Source: Fodinibius sp036381435 (lineage in GTDB: Bacteria; Bacteroidota; Rhodothermia; Balneolales; Balneolaceae). From it: a stretch of DNA of 64,000 nt. The DNA is taken from assembly GCA_036381435.1 (NCBI GenBank), contig DASVCW010000039.1, positions 146,821-210,820 of the forward strand, written 5' to 3'. This document shows positions 33,750-43,389 of this stretch, piece after piece. Numbering within the stretch: the stretch's first letter is position 1; every line of letters starts with the position of its first letter. The translations under genes were made by a program, and so were the position numbers. The notes beneath the pieces are model-generated. The model saw only the letters and a list, made by a program, of their open reading frames with translations. It did not search any database and was not told the DNA's origin.

Positions 33750-35753
33750 ATGATTTTCGCTGTAACACTTCCTTTCTTAACCGAACTGGTTGCCCTTTTT
33801 GTGGTCAGCGTGATTATCGCCTACCTGTGTTATCGCTTTAAAATGGTACCGATTGTGGGCTTTTTGATCGCCGGGGTCATTATTGGCCCGAACGCTCTGG
33901 GTTTAGTCCGCGATATGGAACTGGTAAATGTGTTAGCCGAAATCGGCATCATTCTGCTGTTGTTTACTATCGGTATAGAGTTCAGCCTGGATAAACTTTG
34001 GCGTATAAAAAAAGCCATCTTCTTAGGAGGTGGTTTTCAGGTCATTCTTACAACCATCGTCGTTGCTTTGATCTGCCGGGCTTTTGGTATTAGCTGGAGC
34101 AACGGCATCTATACCGGTTGCCTGGTGGCACTCAGCAGTACTGCCATTATCCTCGGGGTGCTTAGCGATGAAGACAAAACCGACACTCCGTCGGGACAAC
34201 TTTCTTTGGCCATACTCATTTTCCAGGATTTGGCTATTATTGTGATGGTACTGCTTGTACCCATACTGGCCGGTGAATCCCGCTCGCCCTTAAGCATCAT
34301 TTGGATTCTTTCCAAAGCCGCCATGCTCATCCTGCTCGTGCTCGTACTCGCCCAGCGCATTGTTCCGTGGATTCTTGAAAAAGTGGCCAAAACCCGGCGT
34401 CAGGAACTGTTTCTGCTGACAGTTGTAGCCATCTGTTTTGGAACGGCAGCCGTTACCAATTTAGCCGGGGTGAGTCTTGCTTTGGGCGCTTTCCTGGCAG
34501 GACTTGTAGTGAGTGAAAGCCACTTTAGCGAACAGGCCATCAGTGAAATTTTGCCACTTCGTACTATCTTCAACGCGGTATTCTTCGTGTCAGTGGGCAT
34601 GCTGCTCGACCTGAATTACGTCATTCAATACCCGTTTATTCTTGTTGGAGTGGCCCTGGGTGTAATTTCAATCAAATTCATAATCAGTACCGGCAGTTTG
34701 CTCGCGCTTAAAAATCCCATTCGCATTGCGGCGGCATCAGGATTTGCCCTTGCTCAAATCGGTGAATTTTCTTTTGTGCTGGAGCGCGCGGGACGAGCAG
34801 CCGGCATCGCCCCGGCAGGCGTGGGTGATTCAGGTTCTCAAATATTTATCGCGGTATCGGTTTTGCTAATGATCTTCACCCCTTTTATGGTTCAGGCGGG
34901 ACCATCGATAGGAAAATTACTGACTGAAACTCCATTGCGCCATTTTGCGCGTGTGGACAAAACGAATAAAAGGAAAACTCCTGAAAATACACCACTTGAA
35001 GACCATGTGATAATTATAGGTTATGGTCCTGCGGGACGGCATCTTGTTCAGGTTTTACGTGATACCGGCATTCCGTTTATTGTTATTGAGATGAATCCTG
35101 AATCGATAAACGAAATGCATAAAAATGACATCCCCGCAATTTTTGGTGATGCAAGCCGGCCTTATATTTTGGATTTGGCCACTGTAAAAAAGGCCAAGCT
35201 TTGTGTAATTGCCACCAACGATCCCGGTTCCAGCCCCCGGATTATACAGCGCGCGCGGCACTTAAATCCCACACTGCAAATTATCGTTCGATCGCGTTAT
35301 TTAAGTGAATTTGAATATTTTGAAAAAATGGGTGCTGATATTGTGGTTCCCGAAGAAATGGAAACCACCGTTCGGTTATTTTTTCATGTACTGGGTGCGT
35401 ATATGGTTCCACAAGAAGAAATCGATAGCCATATTCAAAGAATGCGGGCAGAAGATTATGGTGTTATTCGCGGTAGTATTCAAGAAGCCCACCTTATGGT
35501 ACTTCAGGGGCTGGATGAAGAAGGCCTGCATACGCGAGCGGTAACGGTTCGGGACGGATCACCCGCAGCCGGAAAAACATTACAGGAACTGCACCTTCGC
35601 AACAAATATCAGCTTACGGTTTTGGCTGTAAAACGGGGTGACCAAACGATTGGAAATCCTGCGGGCGATTTTAAGTTAAAAGCAGCAGATCGTCTCGTGA
35701 TGGTAGCCGATGCCGAGCAGTTCGCGAAGTGTGCCGATATTTTCAGGAGTTAA
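33750..35753 (+). CDS. CPA2 monovalent cation/H+ antiporter with RCK domains (Kef/YbaL type)
   Basis: A 667-aa inner-membrane antiporter. Residues 1-385 form about 12 membrane helices with the CPA2 features GFLIAGVIIGP, FTIGIEFSL and LSSTAIIL. TrkA-N (about 415-530) has the nucleotide-binding GYGPAGRH. TrkA-C (about 575-660) ends LVMVADAEQ. It exports K+ (or Na+) for protons, gated by a nucleotide or ligand at the RCK domains. No KefF-type ancillary gene is adjacent. A CPA1 antiporter gene follows after 24 bp, so the two probably share a transcript. Confidence 0.92.
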   Translation: MIFAVTLPFLTELVALFVVSVIIAYLCYRFKMVPIVGFLIAGVIIGPNALGLVRDMELVNVLAEIGIILLLFTIGIEFSLDKLWRIKKAIFLGGGFQVILTTIVVALICRAFGISWSNGIYTGCLVALSSTAIILGVLSDEDKTDTPSGQLSLAILIFQDLAIIVMVLLVPILAGESRSPLSIIWILSKAAMLILLVLVLAQRIVPWILEKVAKTRRQELFLLTVVAICFGTAAVTNLAGVSLALGAFLAGLVVSESHFSEQAISEILPLRTIFNAVFFVSVGMLLDLNYVIQYPFILVGVALGVISIKFIISTGSLLALKNPIRIAAASGFALAQIGEFSFVLERAGRAAGIAPAGVGDSGSQIFIAVSVLLMIFTPFMVQAGPSIGKLLTETPLRHFARVDKTNKRKTPENTPLEDHVIIIGYGPAGRHLVQVLRDTGIPFIVIEMNPESINEMHKNDIPAIFGDASRPYILDLATVKKAKLCVIATNDPGSSPRIIQRARHLNPTLQIIVRSRYLSEFEYFEKMGADIVVPEEMETTVRLFFHVLGAYMVPQEEIDSHIQRMRAEDYGVIRGSIQEAHLMVLQGLDEEGLHTRAVTVRDGSPAAGKTLQELHLRNKYQLTVLAVKRGDQTIGNPAGDFKLKAADRLVMVADAEQFAKCADIFRS

Positions 35754-35777
35754 AACCTATAGTTTCTCTTTTCACCG

Positions 35778-37244
35778 ATGAGTATTTCAATCTATTTACT
35801 TACGGGTGCGTTGCTGCTGCTGATCAGTATCTTTTCGAGCAAGCTGTCAGACCGCTATGGAGTACCGGCCCTGCTGATCTTTTTAGCAGTTGGTATGATC
35901 TTCGGCTCGGACGGGTTGAACTGGATCTATTTTGATGATCATCAGCTTGCTCAATCCCTTGGAATTATCGCATTAGCTTATATTCTTTTTTCAGGGGGAC
36001 TGGATACTAACTGGGAGCAAGTTAAGCCTATTGTTGGTCCCGGGCTTGTTTTGGCAACACTGGGTGTATTAATTAGTGCTGTTACTTTGGCCCTGTTTGC
36101 AATTTGGATACTGGACCTCAGTTTATTTGAGGGACTCCTTCTCGGGGCAATCGTTTCATCAACCGATGCTGCCGCTGTCTTTTCCGTTCTCCGTTCAAAG
36201 GCCATTGGTTTTAAACATCGCTTAAAAGAACTTATGGAGTTTGAGTCTGCTACTAATGATCCCATGGCTATTTTTTTGACCATCGGAATGATTCAGATTC
36301 TAAGTCTTCCCGATTTCAGCTGGACCTCCCTCTTAGTGCTTTTTGTACAGCAAATGCTTATCGGTCTTGCTGCGGGTTATCTTTTCGGAAAGCTGATAAT
36401 TTGGATTATCAACAATATCAACCTGGAATATGACGGCCTGTATTCTGTGCTGGCTCTGGCTTTAGTGCTCCTGGTCTATTCCGCCACCGATATGTTGAAT
36501 GGGAGCGGTTTTCTTGCCGTTTATGTGGCCGGTCTCGTTTTAGGTAATTCCACCTTCGTCCATCAGCGAAGCTTAATCAACTTTTTCGATGGAGTAGGAT
36601 GGCTCATGCAAATTACTATGTTCCTCACCCTTGGGCTGTTGGTTTTTCCCACAGAAATTATTTCTATCGCCGATAAAGGCTTATTAATAGCGTTGGTACT
36701 TATGCTGATAGCCCGGCCTGTCAGCGTTTTTATTTCTTTACTCTTCAGCCGGTTTAAAACCCGGGCTAAACTTATGGTTTCCTGGACCGGTTTGCGCGGA
36801 GCCGTTCCCATTATCATGGCTACATTCCCGCTGGGAGCCGGTTTACCAAATGCAGAACTGATTTTCAGTATAGTGTTCTTTATTGTAGTTACCTCCGTTT
36901 TAATTCAGGGACCGACCCTTCCCGTGGTAGCACGCTGGTTGAATGTAGATTCTCCGGCTACACAAAAAACCCGGTTTCCGATTGAATTTGAGCCGTCTGT
37001 TGATACCAAGGGCGCAATGAAAGAAATCGAAGTGGCAGAGACTGATCCTGCTGTCGGTAAACAAATAGTGGAATTAAACTTTCCTGATGAAGCTTTAATT
37101 GTAATTATCAACCGGGAAGGAGGGTTTTTGGTACCGAGAGGTACTACAAAACTTCAGGCTCACGATAAATTACTGGTGTTAGCTCAAAAAGAAATGATGC
37201 CGGCGCTTCGTGAACGTATAAAAGGGAACCGGCCAACTGATTAG
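35778..37244 (+). CDS. CPA1 potassium/proton antiporter (NhaP2/CvrA type)
   Basis: A 488-aa inner-membrane protein with about 12 helices (1-390), including SSTDAAAVFSVL, the Asp-containing ion site near residue 133, and ESATNDPMAIFLT near 156. A C-terminal RCK/TrkA-C domain (about 400-485) matches CvrA/NhaP2, which exports K+ and protects against high internal K+ or osmotic upshift. It follows the CPA2 antiporter with 24 bp between. Paired antiporters with regulatory domains fit life in changing salinity. Confidence 0.9.
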   Translation: MSISIYLLTGALLLLISIFSSKLSDRYGVPALLIFLAVGMIFGSDGLNWIYFDDHQLAQSLGIIALAYILFSGGLDTNWEQVKPIVGPGLVLATLGVLISAVTLALFAIWILDLSLFEGLLLGAIVSSTDAAAVFSVLRSKAIGFKHRLKELMEFESATNDPMAIFLTIGMIQILSLPDFSWTSLLVLFVQQMLIGLAAGYLFGKLIIWIINNINLEYDGLYSVLALALVLLVYSATDMLNGSGFLAVYVAGLVLGNSTFVHQRSLINFFDGVGWLMQITMFLTLGLLVFPTEIISIADKGLLIALVLMLIARPVSVFISLLFSRFKTRAKLMVSWTGLRGAVPIIMATFPLGAGLPNAELIFSIVFFIVVTSVLIQGPTLPVVARWLNVDSPATQKTRFPIEFEPSVDTKGAMKEIEVAETDPAVGKQIVELNFPDEALIVIINREGGFLVPRGTTKLQAHDKLLVLAQKEMMPALRERIKGNRPTD

Positions 37245-37837
37245 CCAATCTTTTAAATCCTTTTTACCACTAAACCACTAAAGGCATCAGTTCCAGCAAC
37301 AGGTTTCGCCTCACAGACACCCCTCAGATCGAACGGCGGACACGCCATTCAATCATCTCCCCTCAAGGGGAGGCTTTAGAATTAAACCTTCCATCTAAAC
37401 TGGCACAATCAATAAAAAAGTTTACCTTTTTGGAGATGTTTAGTAGTTCCAACACAAGTAAGAATGTCCCCCTTTTTTCCAAAGGAATCCCTACGGGAGA
37501 AGGGGGGCGCAGGGGGATGACCCGTCAAAACATCAAATCGGATTACTAAACGACTATAGGTAACAACTTATAGCAGCACGAGCGACACGCCTGTCTGCCC
37601 GTAGCCGAAAAAAATCTTATGCTTAAATATAAATTATTTGGACTACGCTTCGGCGAAGGCAGGCTTGCGCTAGTAAAGCTGGTAAAACTTTTCTCTGTGG
37701 TTCTCTGTGTCCCTCCCCGCAACTCTGTGTAACAGCCTTTGCGTTTATTCAATTAAAATTTTATCAATCCATCAAAAAACAGTTGCACGAAAGAGGTTCT
37801 TATAGTTATATTAATCGTAAAACTACGATATACGATT
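37245..37837. other. 593-bp non-coding gap with several repeat families
   Basis: Contains catctcccctcaaggggagg (37359-37378), the GGTCATCCCCC composite repeat, ctacgcttcggcgaaggcaggcttgcg (37643 on) and a CTCTGTG-rich tract (37692-37732). No supported gene; a 68-codon leftward frame is repeat sequence. Confidence 0.5.
37466..37522. repeat. GGTCATCCCCC composite repeat, copy 1 (inverted)
   Basis: gtcccccttttttcc...gggggatgacc; the opposite orientation of copies at 40206 and 57462. The internal ggaatccctacgggaga resembles the middle of the 28426 repeat. Confidence 0.55.
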
Positions 37838-38173
37838 ATGGCACTTACAAAAGCACCACTTTTTGATGAAAAACAGAAACGAATCGCTGATTTAGCGAAA
37901 GCGCTGGCACATCCCGCACGCATCGCTATTTTAGAACTGCTTGCTGATCGCGCCACCTGTATTTGCGGAGACATCACTGATGAGCTGCCGCTGGCACAAT
38001 CCACCATCTCTCAGCACCTCAAAGCCCTGAAAAAATCGGGCATCATTAAAGGCGAGGTGGATGGGGTGCGGACCTGCTATTGCCTGGATGAAGAGACGGT
38101 GCGCGAGTTTGAAGATCTTATCACTGCATTTGCCCAAAAGCTTAAAACTTCAACTGAACAGAATTGCTGTTAA
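37838..38173 (+). CDS. arsR: ArsR/SmtB-family metalloregulator
   Basis: A 111-aa winged-helix repressor. ALAHPARIAILELL (22-35) begins the fold and LAQSTISQHLKALKKSGII (52-70) is the recognition region. C41 and C43 in TCICGD lie where ArsR proteins bind As(III) or Sb(III), and further Cys pairs are present (C80/C82 and C110/C111). It probably represses itself and the downstream arsM until arsenite binds. The start follows an interval with cgatatacgattat, which could hold its operator (dyad near 37818-37835). Confidence 0.88.
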   Translation: MALTKAPLFDEKQKRIADLAKALAHPARIAILELLADRATCICGDITDELPLAQSTISQHLKALKKSGIIKGEVDGVRTCYCLDEETVREFEDLITAFAQKLKTSTEQNCC

Positions 38174-38496
38174 AGTAAGCCTGAAATGGAGATAAGAAAC
38201 AATGATTTCATTGCCAATAAATCAAAAATCAGCTTTTCCTCCAAAAGCTGACCCACTACCGACCCCTCCCTATTCCGATAAAAAGCAATCGGAACAAGGA
38301 GGGGAGTACAAACAAGAAAGTTCAAAAGTCCCTCCTTATCGCGTTGTTTTTAACGTCCCGAGGCTTCGGGAGGAGGGATTTAGGGTGGGTCCGAATACAG
38401 AAGGAGCCAAAGGACGAACAAAAAACAAAGTTCCAGGCAGGTATTTAGCCCTCGCCTACTGATTTCAAACTCTTTAAACCTAAAATTATTAAACCC
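38174..38496. other. Gap between arsR and arsM
   Basis: 323 bp dominated by paired palindromes (ccctccctattccgat with atcggaacaaggaggg; ccctcctta with ggaggaggg). A 86-codon frame covers it but encodes only repeat sequence. Confidence 0.5.
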
Positions 38497-39321
38497 ATGA
38501 AAACAAAACTCAAAACTCCCGATGAACTGAAACAGGCTGTGAAAGAAAAATACGCGCAAATCAGCGAGCAGCCGAAATCCCAAAATGAAGGTTCTTGCTG
38601 TGGTTCCGGCTGCGGCTGCGATACCGTTGATTATGCCGTTTTTGCCGATGATTATTCTACAATTGAAGGCTATAATCAGGATGCCGACCTTGGACTCGGA
38701 TGTGGACTGCCTACCGAATTTGCTCATATATCAAAAGGAGATACTGTGGTTGATTTAGGTTCAGGTGCCGGAAATGATTGTTTTGTAGCCCGGCAGCTAA
38801 CGGGTGAAGAAGGACGTGTAATTGGCCTTGATATGACGGAAAAAATGGTTGAAAAAGCCCAAAAAAATGCAGCTAAACTAGGCTATGAAAATGTTGAATT
38901 TATTCTGGGTGATATCGAAGGTATGCCGTTTGAAGGTGCCGTTGCAGATGTAGTTGTCAGCAACTGTGTGTTAAATCTGGTACCTGATAAGCAGAAAGCC
39001 TTTGCCGAAACTTATCGTATTCTAAAGTCCGGTGGACATTTTAGCATTTCTGATGTGGTCACTTCCGGAGATCTCCCCGAATCCCTGAAAGAAGATGCCG
39101 AAATGTATGCAGGTTGTGTTTCGGGAGCCATTAACCGGGAAGAATATCTGGCCATCGTTAAAGAAGCCGGATTCAAAAACCTGAAAGTACAGAAAGAGAA
39201 GATAATCGATCTGCCGGAAGAAATTCTTTCAAGGTATTTGTCGGATGATGAACGGAGGGATTTCAAAGAGTCAAAAACAGGCATATTCAGTATTACTCTT
39301 TACGCAGAGAAGCCGGAATAG
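38497..39321 (+). CDS. arsM: Arsenite S-adenosylmethionine methyltransferase
   Basis: A 274-aa enzyme converting arsenite to methylated, often volatile arsenicals. The SAM fold has VVDLGSGAGND (84-94). The conserved Cys of ArsM are present: C69 (GLGCGLPTEF), C157 (VVSNCVLNLVPDK) and C207 (YAGCVSGAI), with the N-terminal Cys-rich CCGSGCGC (34-41) that supplies the extra As-binding Cys. It is 323 bp after arsR on the same strand, so arsenic control is likely. Confidence 0.93.
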   Translation: MKTKLKTPDELKQAVKEKYAQISEQPKSQNEGSCCGSGCGCDTVDYAVFADDYSTIEGYNQDADLGLGCGLPTEFAHISKGDTVVDLGSGAGNDCFVARQLTGEEGRVIGLDMTEKMVEKAQKNAAKLGYENVEFILGDIEGMPFEGAVADVVVSNCVLNLVPDKQKAFAETYRILKSGGHFSISDVVTSGDLPESLKEDAEMYAGCVSGAINREEYLAIVKEAGFKNLKVQKEKIIDLPEEILSRYLSDDERRDFKESKTGIFSITLYAEKPE

Positions 39322-39329
39322 TGGTTAGT

Positions 39330-39363
39330 AAGGTGCAGGTACTTGGGAAGTCCCTGGCGCCTT
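39330..39363. repeat. AAGGTGCCAGG palindrome, copy 1
   Basis: aaggtgcaggtactt...aagtccctggcgcctt is an imperfect hairpin, 8 bp past the arsM stop, convergent with fetB. It is related to 48651-48685. Confidence 0.55.
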
Positions 39364-39374
39364 GCTTTATAAAA

Positions 39375-40166
39375 CTACTTCTTCAAAATCGACTCATCCA
39401 GTATATCGGTTTCTTTAAAAACAAACCGGTTGGTGAAGACTATTCCCAGAAATACGGATAGGATGGTACCCGAAAAAATAGCAACCATAATCATAATTTG
39501 ATATTTGATAGCTATCATCGGCGAGCTTCCACTGAGGATTTGCCCGGTCATCATGCCGGGGAGAGAGACGAGTCCGATAGTTGCCATAGAAGCCAGCGTA
39601 GGATTGGCAGATTTTTGTAAAGCATGACTAACAAATGGCTGCAGCGCTTCGTGACGTTTGGCCCCGCATGCGAGATAAAACTGGTAGCGCTCCTTGTGCT
39701 CATCCAGTCGATAATAGAAAGCATTAATACCGATAACGTTGCTTCTCAGGCAATTGCCAAGCACCATCCCGGTAATCGGAATCGTATATTGAGCCGCCAG
39801 CAGTTCAGGAAGCCCGATGACCACCTCCAAAAAGAACAGATCAATAACAATAATGCCTAAAAAAGTAGCTCCAAAAACGGGAAGCAATACTTTTAAATCC
39901 CGGCTTAAATCACTTCGATCAACGGTTGCGAAATCAGCTACAATTACCATCACAAGAATCCAGGCAGCGTTAATCCAGGCATTATCATATGCGAACAGAT
40001 ACTCCAGGTAGTAGCCCACAAAGATCAGCTGCAGTACCATACGGAATGAGGCTGTAAAAAGTTTTTTATTAAGTCCCGTGCGGTATTTCCACAGAATCCA
40101 TGCCGGTAGCAGCATGATCAGAAAACCGACCGCTAGTTGTACCCAGCTAAGATTAATGATATCCAT
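39375..40166 (-). CDS. fetB: FetB-type ABC transporter permease (UPF0014)
   Basis: A 263-aa inner-membrane protein with about seven helices and the UPF0014 core: TASFRMVLQLIFVGYYLEYLF, GMVLGNCLRSNVIGINAFYY and GLVSLPGMMTGQILSGSSPMIAIKYQI. In Escherichia coli FetAB exports iron and protects against oxidative stress. The ATPase gene is 190 bp upstream on the same strand, with a repeat between. Confidence 0.88.
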   Translation of the reverse strand: MDIINLSWVQLAVGFLIMLLPAWILWKYRTGLNKKLFTASFRMVLQLIFVGYYLEYLFAYDNAWINAAWILVMVIVADFATVDRSDLSRDLKVLLPVFGATFLGIIVIDLFFLEVVIGLPELLAAQYTIPITGMVLGNCLRSNVIGINAFYYRLDEHKERYQFYLACGAKRHEALQPFVSHALQKSANPTLASMATIGLVSLPGMMTGQILSGSSPMIAIKYQIMIMVAIFSGTILSVFLGIVFTNRFVFKETDILDESILKK

Positions 40167-40205
40167 TAACTGTTTACCTTTAGATTAACTTTAAAAAAAC
40201 CATCC

Positions 40206-40261
40206 GGTCATCCCCCTGCGTCCCCTTCTTCCGTAGAAATGCCTTCGGCAAAAGGGGGGAC
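40206..40261. repeat. GGTCATCCCCC composite repeat, copy 2
   Basis: ggtcatccccctgcg...aaaaggggggac between fetA and fetB. Inside is atgccttcggcaaa, a small hairpin also present near 62013. Confidence 0.55.
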
Positions 40262-40357
40262 AGATGCTCCACTAATGATATCAGCGAATTAGATTTTCGA
40301 CCAGGGACATTAGATTATAACATATTTCGGTATTCTCTATGTTGTTACTCTTATCCA

Positions 40358-40975
40358 TCAATTCAGTTCGATTACATTATCGGCAAGATCAACCCAAAAA
40401 GGATCGTGCGATGTTGAAATTATGGTCCGGTTTTGATTCAGCAGTAAATCAGCAGCTTTTTGTTTTGAGATTACATCCAGGGCCGAGGTCGGTTCATCCA
40501 GCAGCAAAAGCGGCTTTCCCAGCAGATGGCAAATGGACAATCCTACCCGTTGCCGTTGTCCTGTTGAAAGATCACGAAATTGTTTTTTGAGGCTTTGGCG
40601 GCTTAGTCCCAATTTTTGCAGAATTCCAACCATCACCCCTTGCGTAACTTTCTGCGATTGGTTTGATGAAAATTCGAAAGGCTTTTTCATTATTTCTTCA
40701 ACCGTACCCTCTCCTAAATCTAAATCCTGAGGCAACCAGGCGGTATGATTTCGAACAGTGTCTCCCGATTCCGGAAAATTAAACTCTATTGTTCCCGCTG
40801 AAGGAATCAAAAAGCCTAAGAGCAGTTTCAAGATGGTACTTTTGCCGGAGCCTGATTCTCCTTTCAAAACAGTATGGCTACCCCGGGCGGCCTCAAAACT
40901 GAGTTTATCAATAACCTGCTCACTTCCAAAGCTGAAGGACAGCTTTGAGCATGATATTAAAATTTTTTCATCCAA
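40358..40975 (-). CDS. fetA: FetA-type ABC transporter ATP-binding protein
   Basis: A 205-aa ABC ATPase with Walker A GESGSGKST (39-47), Q-loop WLPQDLD, signature LSTGQRQRVGLS and Walker B LLLLDEPTSALD. It pairs with the FetB-type permease downstream. The signature has Thr-Gly in place of Gly-Gly, as in many small exporters. Confidence 0.85.
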   Translation of the reverse strand: MDEKILISCSKLSFSFGSEQVIDKLSFEAARGSHTVLKGESGSGKSTILKLLLGFLIPSAGTIEFNFPESGDTVRNHTAWLPQDLDLGEGTVEEIMKKPFEFSSNQSQKVTQGVMVGILQKLGLSRQSLKKQFRDLSTGQRQRVGLSICHLLGKPLLLLDEPTSALDVISKQKAADLLLNQNRTIISTSHDPFWVDLADNVIELN

Positions 40976-41106
40976 AATTATTTACGGTTAGTTTTTAGTA
41001 TCATAAAGTCAAAAATTAATCTATGATAAAAAGGCTTCGCAAACGTTTAAAACTCTTTTAGCCGGAATCATAGTTATTCAATATTCAATCTAAGAAATAA
41101 GACATT

Positions 41107-43155
41107 ATGATGAGCTCCATAAAGCTTAAAAAGATTATCATCTCCACCTTCATCCTTTTTTTGCCGGTTTTATTATTAGCTCAGTCCAGTTCAGATGGAA
41201 TGACTCCTATTGATGTCGCCAAAATTGAGCGGGTTGATGAAATAGCCCTGTCTCCATCGGGCGATAAAGCTATTTACACCCTGCATATGCAGGCAAACCC
41301 CTTAGAGAAAAACAAACCGGCAACCTATGATTTATATCTCACCGATCTTGAAAGCGGAAATTCCGTTCCATATGTGACCAGTATGAATGTGAGAGAAATT
41401 GCTTTTCGTCCCGGCCATCATACAATCACTTTTTTATCCCGGCGCTCATCACGTGATCCTATAGCACTTTTCGAAATATCTTTAAAAGGAGGTGAAGCCC
41501 GGAAAATCTTTGAGTTTCCGACTTCCATCGCTGATTACGACTGGGCTCCCGATGGTAATCACTTAGCTTTTATGGCACTGGATACCCACAGGCAGGAAGG
41601 ATCTTTGTTGCCTTATGAGCCTATAATTTATGAAGAAAATCTTATTCAGAGGCGCGGTTTTATCACCAATGTAGCGCAGGAAGGTTATCGGCCTCACCGT
41701 GTGCAATTAGAAGGATCTGTTTATCAAATGCACTGGAGCCCGGAGGGCAGCAAATTAGCTATTGCAATCGCTCCCACTCCTTTAATTGATGATTATTATA
41801 TGCGCCAGCAGGTAGTTATTGTTGGTGATCGCGGACAAAAAGTACTGGGAAAGGTTAACCACGAAGGTAAACTGGGGCAGATTGCGTGGAGCCCGGACGG
41901 AATGAAACTGGCGATACTTGCCGGAGCTGATATTTACGATCCCATTGCCGGCCGTCTTTTTATCGTTCCGGCTACAGGCGGGGAACCCGAACAGCTCAAG
42001 CCCGATTTTAAAGGCATGTTTGAGCAGGTTCAATGGGCTGATAGTAATACAGTTAATTATCTTGCCAGCAAAGGCGTTTGGTCTGTTTACGGCAGTATCA
42101 ATGCTGACGGAACGAATATGAATACTATTATTGATCAGGGCGGACCCAATTTAACCAGCTTTGAAGAAGCGGAAGATGGAACGGTTATTTTTAAGGCCAA
42201 TACCCCTAAACATCCCAATGAGCTTTATGAGTTAGCAACAACATCGAATGAGCTTTTGAGAATCACCAATACCAATCCGTGGCTCGATTCTCTTGATTTC
42301 GGCAGGCAGGAAGTGGTAAGCTGGGAGGCGAATGATGAAACGGTTCTGCAGGGAATGCTCATTTATCCGGCTGATTTTGTGAAGGGACAAAAGTACCCGC
42401 TGATTACGGTGGTGCACGGCGGCCCGGAAAGCCATTACGATAACGGTTGGTTAACCAGCTACTCCGAGCCGGGACAGGTCGGCGCGGCCCAGGATTACTT
42501 TGTTTTCTATCCCAACTACCGCGGCAGTACGGGGCGGGGTGAGGTCTTTGCCAAAAGCAGCCAGGGCGATCCCGCGGGGGCTGAATTTGATGATATTATT
42601 GCCGGAATTGACGCACTGATTGAAGTCGGCGTGGTCGATTCCGCGAAAGTAGGTGTTACCGGCGGCTCCTATGGCGGCTATGCTACCGGATGGTTCGCGA
42701 CTCGCTACACCGATCGTTTTGCGGCGGGGGTGATGTTTGTAGGCATCAGCAATAACCTTTCAAAATGGGGTACCAGCGATATTCCTCAGGAGTTGTACTT
42801 AGTTCATGCCCGAAAACGGGTTTGGGAAGATTACGAATTTTTTCTGAAGCGAAGCCCTGTCTACTGGGCAGGACAAGCGGATACGCCGCTGCTTATTTTA
42901 GCGGGAGAAGAAGATACTCGCGTATTCCCGAGTCAGTCTTATGAGCTTTACCGCCATATTAAAGTACGCACCGATACTCCGGTCCGGCTCGTATTATACC
43001 CGGGTGAGGGCCACGGAAACGCTAATTCAACCGCTCGCTTTGATTACAACATTCGCATGATGCGCTGGTTCGACACTTACTTGAAGGGCGAAACTCAAAA
43101 AATACCGAATACAGAGATTGAAGTTAAACCTGTTGAAGTGGATTTGGCGAAGTAG
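41107..43155 (+). CDS. S9-family prolyl-oligopeptidase-like peptidase, secreted
   Basis: A 682-aa exported peptidase with a Sec signal (FLPVLLLAQS). An N-terminal beta-propeller (about 30-400, with several SPDG/SPEG blade repeats) gates the alpha/beta-hydrolase domain. The catalytic triad is S521 (GGSYGGY), D603 (EEDTRV) and H636 (EGHGN). It belongs to the acylaminoacyl-peptidase/DPP-like group and would release short peptides in the periplasm. Monocistronic. Confidence 0.9.
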   Translation: MMSSIKLKKIIISTFILFLPVLLLAQSSSDGMTPIDVAKIERVDEIALSPSGDKAIYTLHMQANPLEKNKPATYDLYLTDLESGNSVPYVTSMNVREIAFRPGHHTITFLSRRSSRDPIALFEISLKGGEARKIFEFPTSIADYDWAPDGNHLAFMALDTHRQEGSLLPYEPIIYEENLIQRRGFITNVAQEGYRPHRVQLEGSVYQMHWSPEGSKLAIAIAPTPLIDDYYMRQQVVIVGDRGQKVLGKVNHEGKLGQIAWSPDGMKLAILAGADIYDPIAGRLFIVPATGGEPEQLKPDFKGMFEQVQWADSNTVNYLASKGVWSVYGSINADGTNMNTIIDQGGPNLTSFEEAEDGTVIFKANTPKHPNELYELATTSNELLRITNTNPWLDSLDFGRQEVVSWEANDETVLQGMLIYPADFVKGQKYPLITVVHGGPESHYDNGWLTSYSEPGQVGAAQDYFVFYPNYRGSTGRGEVFAKSSQGDPAGAEFDDIIAGIDALIEVGVVDSAKVGVTGGSYGGYATGWFATRYTDRFAAGVMFVGISNNLSKWGTSDIPQELYLVHARKRVWEDYEFFLKRSPVYWAGQADTPLLILAGEEDTRVFPSQSYELYRHIKVRTDTPVRLVLYPGEGHGNANSTARFDYNIRMMRWFDTYLKGETQKIPNTEIEVKPVEVDLAK

Positions 43156-43161
43156 GCTATC

Positions 43162-43187
43162 ATGTAGGACGGGCATCTTGTCCGTCA
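43162..43187. repeat. TGTAGGAC hairpin repeat
   Basis: tgtaggacgggcatcttgtccgtc: gacgggc pairs with gtccgtc with one mismatch. It resembles the TTGTAG family but has a different core. Confidence 0.4.
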
Positions 43188-43332
43188 AAGGTAACCTTAA
43201 TCTATGCAGGTAAATCTCTGAACGTAGACAAAGTAGATACCCGATCTACATTTTCTACTCCTTAGTACTTTTCTTCAGCGCTTCGAAAAGGAATGTGTGC
43301 AAATGATTTGTGGTTTGCCATATAGTAGTATC

Positions 43333-43361
43333 TTGTGTTTAATTTATTCCTTTTATCTTTA
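43333..43361 (+). promoter_or_regulatory. Promoter candidate of Vgb-like gene
   Basis: ttg at 43333, an 18-bp gap and tatcttta at 43354 fit the Bacteroidota TTG-N17-19-TAnnTTTG form with one mismatch. It supports a start downstream, at 43378 or 43390. Confidence 0.4.
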
Positions 43362-43389
43362 TAATATTATTCAATTAATGGTTAAAGCT

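Noticed and set aside
38202..38462. An 86-codon frame between arsR and arsM
   Set aside because: It runs through palindromic repeats, is Pro/Lys-rich without structure, and the reading depends on the repeat sequence.
43297..43389. N-terminal extension of the Vgb-like protein
   Set aside because: It would pass through a promoter-like TTG-N18-TATCTTTA, and ATG 43390 begins a normal signal peptide.
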